Shown here: piece by piece, positions 17,383 to 26,417 of the stretch
How the letters are laid out: each line of letters starts with the position of its first letter
Numbering within the stretch: position 1 is the stretch's first letter
NCBI GenBank assembly: GCA_028874215.1
Contig: JAPPLF010000003.1
Span: 143,580 to 207,579 of the forward strand
Direction of reading: 5' to 3'
DNA length: 64,000 nucleotides
Source: Acidobacteriota bacterium
Lineage (GTDB): Bacteria; Acidobacteriota; UBA6911; RPQK01; JAJDTT01
Notes under the pieces: model-generated
Seen by the model: only the letters and a program-made list of their open reading frames with translations
Database searches by the model: none
Told to the model about the DNA's origin: nothing
Made by a program: the position numbers and the translations under genes

Positions 17383-18996
17383 GTGCGTTTCTTCAACACC
17401 GCCGGTCCGATCAACCCGGAGATGCACTACAGCATCCCACCCCTGGAACGCCTCGATGCCGATGATCTCCTGTTGCTCATCCGGCAATGGAAGTACTTCG
17501 TGCTGCACGCGCCGCGCCAGACGGGCAAGACCTCTGCGTTGCTGGCGTTGAGGGACCAACTCAACCTGGTTGGCGAGTTCCGTTGCGTGTACGTCAACGT
17601 CGAAGGCGGCCAAACGGCGCGGGAGGACGTGCGGGAGGGCGTGCGAGCGATTCTCAGCGCTCTGGCCAGAGCGGCGCGCCACGGGCTCGACGACTTGTTC
17701 GTAGCCGAGGTCTGGCGTGACATCCTCGAAGGATCCGGTCCCAACGATGCACTTGGGGACACACTGGCTCGCTGGTCCGAAGCCGATGCGAAACCGCTGG
17801 TGCTCCTGATCGACGAGATCGATTCCCTGATTGGCGACACCCTGCTTGCGGTGTTGCGGCAACTCCGGGCCGGCTATCCGGACCGCCCGCGCCGGTTTCC
17901 CCAGAGCGTGATCCTGTGCGGCGTGCGCGACGTGCGCGACTATCGCATTCAGTCTGCAGCGGAGAACCAGATCATCGCCGGCGGCAGCGCCTTCAACATT
18001 CGCGCCGAATCCCTGCGGCTGGGAGACTTCTCGCGGCGTGACGTCGAGTCCCTGCTGGGGCAGCACACCGACGAGTCGGGACAGGTGTTCACGGACGAGG
18101 CACGAGGCGAGATCTGGGAGTTGACCCAGGGACAGCCGTGGTTGGTGAACGCCTTGGCCTACGAAGCGTGTTTCAGGAACAAGACCGGACGGGACCGCAG
18201 CCGGGAGATCGCCGGAGAAGCCATCCAGGACGCATGCGAACAATTGATCCTCCGACGAGAAACGCATCTGGACCAGCTCACGGACAAGCTTCAGGAAGAG
18301 CGGGTACGCCGGGTAATTGAACCGCTGTTGGAAGGCTCCGACGCCGTCGACTCGATTCCAGCCGATGATCTGGAGTATGCGCGCGACCTGGGCCTTGTGA
18401 CGAGAACCCGCCCCGTCGCCATCGCCAATCCCATTTACCGGGAGGTGATCCCCCGCGATCTGACCTACACGACGCAGGAGATGTCGATCCATCAGGATCC
18501 CGCATGGTACATCGACGATGACGGCGCCCTGCGGGTCGGAAAGTTGCTGACCGCGTTCCAGGAGTTCTTTCGGGAGCACTCGGAGCACTGGGTGGAGCGG
18601 TTCCAGTACAAGGAAGCCGGTCCGCAGTTGCTGTTGCAGGCATTCCTGCAGCGTATCGTCAACAGCGGCGGGCGGATCGAGCGCGAGTACGGATTGGGCC
18701 GGCGGCGGACCGACCTGCTGATGGTGTGGCCTGTGGGCGGACGCTCCGGCGAGACGAGAGCCGGGACGGATCGGCCGGCGCAGAAGGTGGTCGTCGAATG
18801 CAAGGTGCTGCGCCGAAGCCTCGACGAGACGCTCCGCGAGGGTCTGGCGCAGACGCGCGCCTACATGGACCGCTGCACTGCGGCGGAGGGACACTTGGTG
18901 ATTTTCGACCGCACCGAGGGCAAGCCGTGGGTAGAAAAGATCTATCGCCGCAACGAGACGGAAGGCGGCGCGCCGGTGACCGTGTGGGGGATGTGA
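17383..18996 (+). CDS. AAA+ ATPase fused to a PD-(D/E)XK nuclease-like domain
   Basis: 537 residues from a GTG at 17383. Walker A is APRQTGKTS (residues 43-51), Walker B LVLLIDEID (139-147), and SVILCGVRDVRDYR fits a sensor-type segment. A winged-helix-like middle follows. The C-terminus has the restriction-nuclease layout: Asp444 in RRRTDLL, then Glu472-x-Lys474 in VVVECKV, with a following QTRAYMD helix. Similar ATPases are widespread in cyanobacteria and Chloroflexi, function unproven. It lies 113 bases after the tandem XPB-N-like pair on the same strand. A defence or DNA-processing role is inferred. Confidence 0.75.
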   Translation: MRFFNTAGPINPEMHYSIPPLERLDADDLLLLIRQWKYFVLHAPRQTGKTSALLALRDQLNLVGEFRCVYVNVEGGQTAREDVREGVRAILSALARAARHGLDDLFVAEVWRDILEGSGPNDALGDTLARWSEADAKPLVLLIDEIDSLIGDTLLAVLRQLRAGYPDRPRRFPQSVILCGVRDVRDYRIQSAAENQIIAGGSAFNIRAESLRLGDFSRRDVESLLGQHTDESGQVFTDEARGEIWELTQGQPWLVNALAYEACFRNKTGRDRSREIAGEAIQDACEQLILRRETHLDQLTDKLQEERVRRVIEPLLEGSDAVDSIPADDLEYARDLGLVTRTRPVAIANPIYREVIPRDLTYTTQEMSIHQDPAWYIDDDGALRVGKLLTAFQEFFREHSEHWVERFQYKEAGPQLLLQAFLQRIVNSGGRIEREYGLGRRRTDLLMVWPVGGRSGETRAGTDRPAQKVVVECKVLRRSLDETLREGLAQTRAYMDRCTAAEGHLVIFDRTEGKPWVEKIYRRNETEGGAPVTVWGM

Positions 18997-19109
18997 GGGA
19001 TGCTCGGCGGTCCGTGGACATCCTGATAATCGGCGCCGGTTCGCGCCGCGAATCTGAGCTTGCTCGGTGGGCGAGTATGACCCGTGCCCGTCGTCACCGA
19101 AACACCTGT

Positions 19110-19187
19110 TTACCTGAGCACTTCAAACGCCAACCCGCGCCCACGGCCGTACCGGTAGTTCGTGAAATCGCTGTCAAGGGCGATCAT
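19110..19187 (-). pseudogene. Possible C-terminal remnant of a PIN-type toxin
   Basis: A 25-codon frame starting at ATG 19187 reads MIALDSDFTNYRYGRG and ends FEVLR, resembling the end of PIN/VapC toxins (TLDxDF). It lies 28 bases downstream of a ribbon-helix-helix antitoxin, where a toxin would be expected. Too short to be certain. Confidence 0.3.
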
Positions 19188-19214
19188 GCGTGGCCGAGCC
19201 GTTCGCGACGATAC

Positions 19215-19472
19215 TCATGACGATTCGGAGCCTCGGCGCTTGTGGGCGCCGATCGCTACCGCAATCATTCGGGATTTTCCCGATGCGATATTCATCCGCT
19301 TGGAGGAGCCCAGATCGAAAACCAGGGATCGATCAGTGTTCCTTGGGGACCGGGACAAATCCTGGTCCACCAGTCGGCGAATGTATTCGGCGGGGGAGAT
19401 GCCGAGGTCGGCTGCCCTTTGACGAACTCGCGTGTGAACTTCTGTGGTGAGGGAGATCTCGGTGCATACCAT
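19215..19472 (-). CDS. Ribbon-helix-helix antitoxin-like protein
   Basis: 85 residues. The N-terminal VCTEISLTTEVHTRVRQRAADLGISPAEYIRRLVDQDL is the beta-strand plus two helices of CopG/Arc-type antitoxins. I chose the ATG at 19472; a TATAAT-like box lies 15-20 bases upstream (complement of ATTATA near 19485). The C-terminal 40 residues have no family signature. Downstream is only a possible PIN-toxin remnant, so the antitoxin appears orphaned. Confidence 0.6.
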   Translation of the reverse strand: MVCTEISLTTEVHTRVRQRAADLGISPAEYIRRLVDQDLSRSPRNTDRSLVFDLGSSKRMNIASGKSRMIAVAIGAHKRRGSESS

Positions 19473-19563
19473 CACAATATTTCCATTATACCGTGACACC
19501 TAAACTGTATCTGAGCCACACTCCCGAAGTGGAATGGGGGTGGCAGCGTACATTGAGATCCAA

Positions 19564-19573
19564 GGGGACAGTC
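19564..19573 (+). repeat. Dispersed GGGGACAGTC repeat, copy 3
   Basis: Core in CCAAGGGGACAGTCGTCAGG. On the minus strand a short open peptide (LEFLVDITTWPSLRA) ends directly beside it, another possible truncated gene end. Confidence 0.6.
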
Positions 19574-19661
19574 GTCAGGCCCGTAGGCTTGGCCAAGTGG
19601 TGATGTCGACGAGGAACTCCAGCGGTTTGTGATCCCGCATTAGTCTGAACTGAGGAATGAG

Positions 19662-20852
19662 ATGCACGGCGAACGCGACCCGAATCCCAAAATGAACCTC
19701 CACCCCGGACTGAGCTTCAGCCGGGACGAGTATTTGCGCCGGTACCGGCTGGTGATGGACGGAATCCGGAAGGCGGGCGTCGACGCCCTGCTGGTTCGGG
19801 GACCCGAGAACATCACCTACCTCACCGGCTACGAAACCCCCGGCTACTACGGCTACCACTGCCTGATCCTGGTTCCGGGTGAGTCGCCGGTCCTGGTCGG
19901 CCGGAGGTTGGAGGTCGGGACCAACGTCCCCGAGTTCTCCTGGTTGACCGAGGTCGCTCCGGTGGAGGACGACGAGGTGCCGGTGGAGGTCACCATCCGG
20001 ACTCTTTCCAGGATGGGCCTGGCGCGGAAGCGTCTGGGGATCGAATCGGAGAGCTGGTTCCTGACGGTCAACGAGCACCAGGCTCTGGCCGGCGCGCTGC
20101 CTCATGCCACGCTGGTCGACTGCTCCAGCGTCATCGAGGAGGCGCGGATGATCAAGTCGGCCGAGGAGGTGGATGTAATTCGCCAGGCGGTGGCCATCGC
20201 CGACCGGGCGTGTCTGGCTGGGATCCGGGCGACTCGACCGGGGACCACCGAGGACCGGATCGCGGCGGCCGTCTACAAGGAATGGTGCGAGGCGGGAGCC
20301 GAGTACACCGGACTGCCCAACTTCATTGTTTCGGGGCCCCGGTCAGGCGCGTGCCATGCCACCTGGCGGGGCCGCCGGCTGGAGGACGACGACCACTGCT
20401 GCTTTGAAATCGCGGCCTCCAAGCATCGTTATTGCGGGGCCGTTTTCCGCATGGCCACGGTGGGCCGGGTGAATCCCCGGCTGCGCCAGCTTTCTGACGC
20501 CCAGAACCGGGCCATCCAGGAAGTGATCGACGCCATCCGGCCGGGGGCCGTCTCGGAAGAGGTGGACCAAGTGGGGCGGGACGTCATCGCCAAGGCGGGG
20601 TTCGGCAAGTGGCACGTGAGCCGGCTGGGCTATTCCATCGGCATCAACTATCCCCCCGACTGGGGTGAGGGCCAGATCATCAGCATCCGGCAGGGGGAGA
20701 AGCGGCGCCTCCGGGAGAACATGACCTTCCACCTGGTGGCCGGCGTCCTCATTCCCGGCGAGTTCGGCAGCGGGTCCAGCGCCTCGGTGCGCGTCACCGC
20801 CACCGGCTGCGAGGTGATGACCTCGCTTCCGCTCCAGCTCTACGAAAATTGA
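19662..20852 (+). CDS. M24-family hydrolase resembling ectoine hydrolase DoeA/creatinase
   Basis: 396 residues; GAGGAA precedes the ATG. It has the two-domain creatinase/prolidase architecture: N-terminal GPENITYLTGYETPGYYGYHCL and a pita-bread C-terminal domain. The five M24 metal ligands are largely replaced (FEIAASKHRYCGAVFR instead of the D...D segment; RLGYSIGINYPPDWGE instead of GHG). The motif GYSIGxNYPPDWGE is what I remember from DoeA-type ectoine hydrolases, and creatinase also works without metal. It is convergent with an operon holding an M20 deacetylase and a class III aminotransferase, as expected for stepwise breakdown of an ectoine-like compound. Substrate is inferred. Confidence 0.7.
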   Translation: MHGERDPNPKMNLHPGLSFSRDEYLRRYRLVMDGIRKAGVDALLVRGPENITYLTGYETPGYYGYHCLILVPGESPVLVGRRLEVGTNVPEFSWLTEVAPVEDDEVPVEVTIRTLSRMGLARKRLGIESESWFLTVNEHQALAGALPHATLVDCSSVIEEARMIKSAEEVDVIRQAVAIADRACLAGIRATRPGTTEDRIAAAVYKEWCEAGAEYTGLPNFIVSGPRSGACHATWRGRRLEDDDHCCFEIAASKHRYCGAVFRMATVGRVNPRLRQLSDAQNRAIQEVIDAIRPGAVSEEVDQVGRDVIAKAGFGKWHVSRLGYSIGINYPPDWGEGQIISIRQGEKRRLRENMTFHLVAGVLIPGEFGSGSSASVRVTATGCEVMTSLPLQLYEN

Positions 20853-20878
20853 CCGGGGACGGAAATCTACGGCCGCCG

Positions 20879-22162
20879 TCACCGGCTACCTATGGTCTTG
20901 TCCGCGGGTTGGTACCGGTTGCCCAGGCTCCGCCATTCCAGTTGGAAGAACTTGAAGGGTTCGTCTCCCAGCACCTTGTAGCCGTGCTTGGCGTAGCGGG
21001 GGCAGAAGATCACGTCCCCGGGGCCCACCTCCCGCTCGAACTCGCCGACCTCCCAGATTGCCCGGCCCGAGACCACGATCTCCGCCTGCTCCATGTCCGG
21101 GTGGTAGTGCACCGGTGTGTAGCCGCCCGGCTCGTACTGGACCAGGGCGATGATGGCGGCCTCCGAGTTCTTACCCGGAAGCACCAGCCCCACCTGGGAG
21201 ATCCCGTAGTGGCCTCCCGCCCGCTCCGGGCTCAGCTTGATCAGGGGAGTCTGCTTCTCCGAGAGGACGTAGCCCACGGTCCGGGCCAGGACCAGATCGG
21301 TTGCGCCCTTCCCGTCCAGGTCGATTCCCCCATTGGGCCTCCCCCTCCAGTTGAAGTCGACCGTTTCGAATCCGAAACGGAGCACACCGTCCGGTCCGGG
21401 TCCCGCGTTGGCTACCAGGAGTTCTCCGTCCCGGGTGAACTCCAGTCCGCGGGGAACGCGGAGGCCGGGGTGGGCCAATGTCCCGTTGGCAATCAGCGCG
21501 TCGTCCTGAAGCCGAAGCCGGTGAATCGTGGGTTGGGACTCGTCGGAGACGAAGACCTCTCCCCAGGGACTTACCGCGGCCGCCGTCAGCCGGCTGCCCG
21601 GCATGGCCAGTGCTTCCTTGGCCTCCAGGGCGCCCGCGTCGTCGCCGGAAAGCCGGTCGATCCGGTCCGCAGCCACTCCGAAAGCGGCGTCGTCCAGAAC
21701 GAAGAGGTCCCGATAGCGGTCTCCGGTGGCCCCTTGCAGCCGGGCGAGATGCTGACGGTCGAGGTAATGACCCCCGCCGCTCTCGGAGTAGAGCCGGCTG
21801 CCACTACGGAAATTCTGCGCCGTATCGGTCTTCTCCAGCCGCCGGCCGGCGAGGTCGGAGGCCTGTCCCGGGTTGCCGTCGTACTTCGTCAGGCCTTGTG
21901 AACGGCGATACAGCAACCGGGCCGTGGGGCGCTTCTGCCCGTCGTAGGTGACCAGGATGTTTCCGTCCCGCATTTCCAGCGACTGCGCCGGAAAGACGCC
22001 GGGCAGGTCGCGTTCCCGGTAGGCTCGAACCTGCCGAGCGTTTCCTTCGTCGTCGATGTCGACCTCCAGGATGGCTTCCTCACCCTGGAGGACGAAGAGG
22101 CGGTTCTCGGCCCGGCCGGTCAGGGGAAAGAGCAGCAATAGGCAGACGAAGACACTTCGCAT
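20879..22162 (-). CDS. Secreted beta-propeller protein fused to a C-terminal cupin
   Basis: 427 residues; AGGAGGAACTC directly precedes the ATG. The signal peptide (VFVCLLLLFPLTGRA) is followed by a propeller of about 290 residues (RLTAAAVSPWGEVFVSDESQPTIHRL, RGLEFTRDGELLVANAGPGPDG), then a cupin with metal-type residues in GGYTPVHYHPDMEQAEIVVSG and GPGDVIFCPRYAKHGY. The fusion is unusual: SMP-30/lactonase-like domain plus cupin. It is the last gene of an operon with the M20 and aminotransferase genes (33-base gap). Possibly a periplasmic sugar-acid or lactone enzyme. Confidence 0.65.
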   Translation of the reverse strand: MRSVFVCLLLLFPLTGRAENRLFVLQGEEAILEVDIDDEGNARQVRAYRERDLPGVFPAQSLEMRDGNILVTYDGQKRPTARLLYRRSQGLTKYDGNPGQASDLAGRRLEKTDTAQNFRSGSRLYSESGGGHYLDRQHLARLQGATGDRYRDLFVLDDAAFGVAADRIDRLSGDDAGALEAKEALAMPGSRLTAAAVSPWGEVFVSDESQPTIHRLRLQDDALIANGTLAHPGLRVPRGLEFTRDGELLVANAGPGPDGVLRFGFETVDFNWRGRPNGGIDLDGKGATDLVLARTVGYVLSEKQTPLIKLSPERAGGHYGISQVGLVLPGKNSEAAIIALVQYEPGGYTPVHYHPDMEQAEIVVSGRAIWEVGEFEREVGPGDVIFCPRYAKHGYKVLGDEPFKFFQLEWRSLGNRYQPADKTIGSR

Positions 22163-22195
22163 GAGTTCCTCCTGGAAATGAAGGCCGCAGGCCGG

Positions 22196-23554
22196 CTAAC
22201 CCAGGACCTCGCCCACGGACTCGGTCATGATCTCGACGACACGGTCGATTTGCGACCGGCTGATGATGACGGGCGGAGCCAGGCAGAAGACGTCCTGCCG
22301 CAGGCGGCTGAAGAGCCCCCGCTCCTGGGCCGCCTGGTGGACCCGGATCCCCACCTTCTCGGAGGCGGAAAACTCCGCCTTGGTCGCCTTGTCCTGGACC
22401 AGTTCGATTCCGGCCATGAGGCCCAGACCGCGGACCTCGCCCACGTGGGGATGGCCTCCCAGCGCCGACTGCAGGCCGTCCAGCAGATAGCGCCCCTTCT
22501 CGGCGGCCTGGGCCGGGAAGTCCTCTCCCTCGATGATGTCCAGATTGGCCAGCGCGACGGCGCAGCCGACGGGGTGGGCGCTGTAGGTGTAGGCGTGCAT
22601 CCAGGTCGACTTTCCTTCGTCCATGACCTCGGCGATCCGCTCGCTGACGCCGATTCCCCCCAGAGGAAAGTATCCGGAGGTCAACGCCTTGGCGTACTGG
22701 ATCATGTCCGGCTCGATGTCCCAGTGCTCCAGGCCGAACATGCGCCCGGTCCGCCCGAAACCGGTGATGACCTCGTCGGAGACTAGGAGCACGTCGTACC
22801 GGTCGCAGATTTCCCGGATGCGCTGAAAATAGCCATCGGGCGGAACGATGACGCCGCCGGCGCCCTGGACCGGTTCGGCCAGGAACATGGCCACCGTGTC
22901 GGGACCCTCCCGCAGGATGGCCTTCTCCAGCTCGTCGGCCGCGGCCACGGCGGGGTCGGCCCCGGCCGGGGCCTCGTAGCGGTAGGGGTAGGGAGACGGA
23001 ACGTGAATGAAACCGGGCACCCGGGGCTCGAACATGGGCCAGTAGGCGGTGATCCCGGTGGCGCTCATGGCGGCCAGTGTGACCCCGTGATACCCCCACT
23101 GCCTGGAGATCACCTTGGTCTTGTGCGGATAGCCCAGGAGCTTCCAGTAGTAACGGGCCGTCTTGACGCAGCTCTCGGTGGACTCGCCGCCGCCTGAAGT
23201 GAAGAAGAACCTGGAGATGCTCGGGTACGTGATATCCGAAATCCGCTGGGCCAGCCGGATGGCGGGCGGGTTGGAGCTTCCGGCGTAACCGGAACAGTAT
23301 CCCAGTTGCTCCATCTGTCCGGAGGCGGCCCGGGCCAGCTCCCGCCGTCCGTGGCCGGCCACCACGTTCCAGAGTCCTGCCAGACCGTCGATGTATTCCC
23401 GTCCGTCGGCGTCCGTCAGGACGGCGCCTTCCCCCTTGACCCAGACATGCCCCCGCTCCTGCAGATTGCGGTCGTGCAGGGGATGGATCAGATGGGCCCG
23501 GTCCTGGGTCAGCAGTTCGGTCTTGTTGCTGGTCATGGTCTTGGTGCTCGTCAT
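22196..23554 (-). CDS. Class III PLP-dependent aminotransferase
   Basis: 452 residues from the ATG at 23554 with GGAGGACC 5-6 bases upstream. Family features: DADGREYIDGLAGLWNVVAGHG near the N-terminus, LLVSDEVITGFGRTG with the PLP-ring Asp, and the Schiff-base Lys in YAKALTSGYFPLGG. Such enzymes move amino groups from omega-amino compounds (GABA, putrescine, beta-alanine, diaminobutyrate) to pyruvate or 2-oxoglutarate. It lies 26 bases downstream of the M20 gene in one operon, next to the convergent DoeA-like hydrolase; diaminobutyrate is a plausible but unproven substrate. Confidence 0.8.
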   Translation of the reverse strand: MTSTKTMTSNKTELLTQDRAHLIHPLHDRNLQERGHVWVKGEGAVLTDADGREYIDGLAGLWNVVAGHGRRELARAASGQMEQLGYCSGYAGSSNPPAIRLAQRISDITYPSISRFFFTSGGGESTESCVKTARYYWKLLGYPHKTKVISRQWGYHGVTLAAMSATGITAYWPMFEPRVPGFIHVPSPYPYRYEAPAGADPAVAAADELEKAILREGPDTVAMFLAEPVQGAGGVIVPPDGYFQRIREICDRYDVLLVSDEVITGFGRTGRMFGLEHWDIEPDMIQYAKALTSGYFPLGGIGVSERIAEVMDEGKSTWMHAYTYSAHPVGCAVALANLDIIEGEDFPAQAAEKGRYLLDGLQSALGGHPHVGEVRGLGLMAGIELVQDKATKAEFSASEKVGIRVHQAAQERGLFSRLRQDVFCLAPPVIISRSQIDRVVEIMTESVGEVLG

Positions 23555-23580
23555 GAAAGGTCCTCCAGAATCGGTTCGCC

Positions 23581-24717
23581 TCAACCGGCGGCTCCGCACC
23601 ATTGGCGGATCGTCTGTGTGAAGAGTTGGGTGCCCTTCTCGATCTGGTCCAGAAGGATCCACTCGTCGTGGGTATGGGCTTGGGCGATGTCCCCGGGTCC
23701 CAGCACCACCAACCGCTCCAACTCCGTCAGCATGGCGCCGTCAGTGCCGAAGGCGACGGTCCGGGGGACCCGCCGTCCCGTCAGGTCCAGCGCTTCCTGG
23801 ACGAAGTCCGAGTCGGGATCCATGTAGATGGGCTTGCCCGTCCAGAGCGGGTTGAACTCGATTCCGCACTCCTCGGCCTTCTCCTGCGCCCGCCGCATCA
23901 GGCCGTCGGCGTCCATGCCGGCCATGGGACGGTAGTAGACGGTGCAGATGCTCTGGGCCGCCTTCATGTTCACCACCCGGGTGTGGTCGTTGATTCCGAT
24001 GTTCCAGCTGATTCCCGGCGGATCGAATTCATCGTTCTGCCACTCGGGGTCCGCCTCCGTCTCGTCGTGGATGCGCTTCATCTCCGAGAGGAAGGGAATC
24101 ATGGCCAGGTTGGCGTTGAGGCCCTCGCGGCTGCTGGAGTGGGCCGCCTTTCCGTGCGAAGTGGCGATGAACCCGTAGGTGCCCTTGTGGGCATAGACCA
24201 CTTCCAGCATGGTGGGCTCGCCAATGACTCCCCGGGTTCCTCCCTCGACCATCTCGCGGAAGAATCGGGATTCGCGGGCCACCGCGGCCGCGCCCCCGTA
24301 GCCGATCTCTTCGTCCGAGGTCAGGGTGATGTAGAGGGGCTCCCGGAAGCGGGCGTCCGAGAACCGGCCCGCGGCCGCAAGCATGCAGGAGATGGACCCC
24401 TTCATGTCGCAGGAGCCGCGCCCGAAGAGGCGGTCTCCCTTGATGGTGGGATCGAAAGGTCCGTGCTCGTCGGTGAACCAGGTGTCGGCCGGTACCGTGT
24501 CGGTGTGGCCGAAGTAGGCCATGCCGCCCTGGCCCTCTCCCCGCTTGCCCACGACGCTGGCTTTGCGGACTCCGTTGGCGTCGTCGTACTCGATCCGCTC
24601 GGTCTCGAAATCCAGGCGTTTCAACGCCTCTTCCACGTAGTCGGCCGCCGGCAGGTTGGAACGGCTGCTGGTGGTGTTCATGGGAACCAGGTCGTGCAGA
24701 TAATCGAGGGCTTCCAT
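23581..24717 (-). CDS. M20-family peptidase/deacetylase (ArgE/DapE-like)
   Basis: 378 residues; AGGAGAAG before the ATG. Metal ligands and catalytic residues of the di-zinc family are visible: His and Asp in FGHTDTVP, Asp in GRGSCDMKG, the Glu pair in TSDEEIGYGG. Acetylornithine deacetylase and succinyl-diaminopimelate desuccinylase are the closest known types. As first gene of the operon with the aminotransferase it probably deacylates an N-acyl amino acid before transamination. Confidence 0.8.
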   Translation of the reverse strand: MEALDYLHDLVPMNTTSSRSNLPAADYVEEALKRLDFETERIEYDDANGVRKASVVGKRGEGQGGMAYFGHTDTVPADTWFTDEHGPFDPTIKGDRLFGRGSCDMKGSISCMLAAAGRFSDARFREPLYITLTSDEEIGYGGAAAVARESRFFREMVEGGTRGVIGEPTMLEVVYAHKGTYGFIATSHGKAAHSSSREGLNANLAMIPFLSEMKRIHDETEADPEWQNDEFDPPGISWNIGINDHTRVVNMKAAQSICTVYYRPMAGMDADGLMRRAQEKAEECGIEFNPLWTGKPIYMDPDSDFVQEALDLTGRRVPRTVAFGTDGAMLTELERLVVLGPGDIAQAHTHDEWILLDQIEKGTQLFTQTIRQWCGAAG

Positions 24718-24844
24718 GGGTTCGCTTCTCCTGATTATTTCGACCCGTTTATATCACCCGCGCCGGAGCCGGGGGAATCGGCCACCGTGTGTTATTTTCC
24801 CTCGTCCGGTGATTTAATCGGCGCAACCCGATAGAGGAGGGATC

Positions 24845-26389
24845 GTGAAGAAGCTGATTTTGTGCACATTGGGGACGATCTGGCTGGCGGGACCGCTCTC
24901 GCTTTCCTTGTCTGCCGGATCCCACGACGTTGTCCGGGATGTCGGGTCGCGTCTGGAACTCTTCGTTGACGACTGGCTGATCGCGCGCATGGACAATTTG
25001 CGGTTGGCAATGCACCGCCCGCAACCGGCCGAGGTGGCCATCGAATTCGACCGGCCCTGGGAAGGAGAGTACTCGGCCTACGTGACCGTGTTCCAGGACG
25101 GCGACCGGTTCCGGATGTACTACCGGGGGGTGGGGACGGACGAAGATGCCAAGCAGTTCTACTGCTATGCCGAGAGCCTGGACGGCGTCCACTGGACGCG
25201 GCCCTCGCTGGGTCTGCATTCCCACAACGGCTCCAAGGACAACAACATCATCTTGACGGGCAAGGGGTCGCACAACTTCGCCCCGTTCAAGGATTCGAAC
25301 CCCGAAGCTCCGGCCGACCAGCGATACAAGGCGCTGGGGGGAGGTCCGCTCCTGGTCTTCGCCTCGGCCGACGGCCTGAACTGGAGGCAGGTCCAGGAGG
25401 AGCCGGTCATCAGCGACGGCGCCTTCGACTCCCAGAACCTGGCGTTCTGGGACCCGGGACGAAGGAAATACGTGGCCTTCTACCGGGATTTCATCCGCCC
25501 CGTTGGAGCCACGTGGAAATATTCGGGTGTGAGAGCCATCAAGACGGCGACCTCAGCCGATTTCCTCACCTGGACAGAGGGCAAGTACCTGGACTATGAG
25601 GACGCGCCCCTGGAGCATTTCTACACCAACGCCATCACGCCCTATCCCCGGGCGCCGCACATCTATCTGGGTTTTCCCAAGCGCTTCATGCCCACCCGAA
25701 TCGTCCAGGAAACGGACGAAGCCCTGTTTCAGGCTTATTGGAAGGAACTGCACGAGCCCGGCAGAAAGGAACGGCTCGAACGGAACCGCAAGCGAGCCGC
25801 GGCGGCGGGTCAATCTCTGGAGGAGTGGTACCGGATCGCCCTCTTCGGCGGGGTCTCGGACGCAGTCCTCATCAGCAGCCGTGACGGATATCGCTTCCAG
25901 CGGACGTTTCGGGAGGGTTTCGTCCGTGCCGGCCTGGACCAGGGGAACTGGGGGCACCGGAACAACATGACAGCCTGGGGAATCCTCCGGACCGGCCCCG
26001 AAGAGGTCTCAATCTATCTGGGTGAGCACTATGAGTTGCCCACCTGCCGGCTGCGCCGCCACACTCTGAGAGTCGACGGCTTCGCTTCCGTCCACGCCGA
26101 TTTCGGGGGCGGCAGCCTCCTGACTCACCCACTCACCTTCGACGGCAAGGAACTGGTCCTCAACTACTCGACGTCCGCCGTCGGCTACGTGAAGGTGGGC
26201 CTGCAGGATGAGTTGGGTCGACCCGTCCCGGGCCTGAGCCTGAACGAAAGTCCCGAAATCTACGGGGACGAAATCGAGCGCGTGGTCCGTTGGAACGGCG
26301 ACGGCGACCTGGGCGACTGGTCCGGCAAGAAGGTCCGCCTGGTGTTCGAGATGAAGGACGCCGACCTCTATTCAATTCGCTTCCGTTAA
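24845..26389 (+). CDS. Secreted five-bladed propeller, glycoside-hydrolase-like, paralogue 1
   Basis: 514 residues from a GTG with GAGGAGGG upstream. Signal peptide (LILCTLGTIWLAGPLSL), then a GH32/GH43/GH68-type five-bladed propeller with motifs such as LFVDDWLIA, FRMYYRGV, CYAESLDGVHWTRPSLGL and YLGFPKRF, and a C-terminal beta-sandwich (LTHPLTFDGKELVLNYSTSAVGYVKV ... LYSIRFR). Two further paralogues follow (26418, 36006). Proteins of this type are common in Planctomycetes and Acidobacteria and are usually unannotated; a role in polysaccharide use is inferred. Confidence 0.7.
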   Translation: MKKLILCTLGTIWLAGPLSLSLSAGSHDVVRDVGSRLELFVDDWLIARMDNLRLAMHRPQPAEVAIEFDRPWEGEYSAYVTVFQDGDRFRMYYRGVGTDEDAKQFYCYAESLDGVHWTRPSLGLHSHNGSKDNNIILTGKGSHNFAPFKDSNPEAPADQRYKALGGGPLLVFASADGLNWRQVQEEPVISDGAFDSQNLAFWDPGRRKYVAFYRDFIRPVGATWKYSGVRAIKTATSADFLTWTEGKYLDYEDAPLEHFYTNAITPYPRAPHIYLGFPKRFMPTRIVQETDEALFQAYWKELHEPGRKERLERNRKRAAAAGQSLEEWYRIALFGGVSDAVLISSRDGYRFQRTFREGFVRAGLDQGNWGHRNNMTAWGILRTGPEEVSIYLGEHYELPTCRLRRHTLRVDGFASVHADFGGGSLLTHPLTFDGKELVLNYSTSAVGYVKVGLQDELGRPVPGLSLNESPEIYGDEIERVVRWNGDGDLGDWSGKKVRLVFEMKDADLYSIRFR

Positions 26390-26417
26390 CAAGACGGGCG
26401 GGAGGATTGCATTCGGG

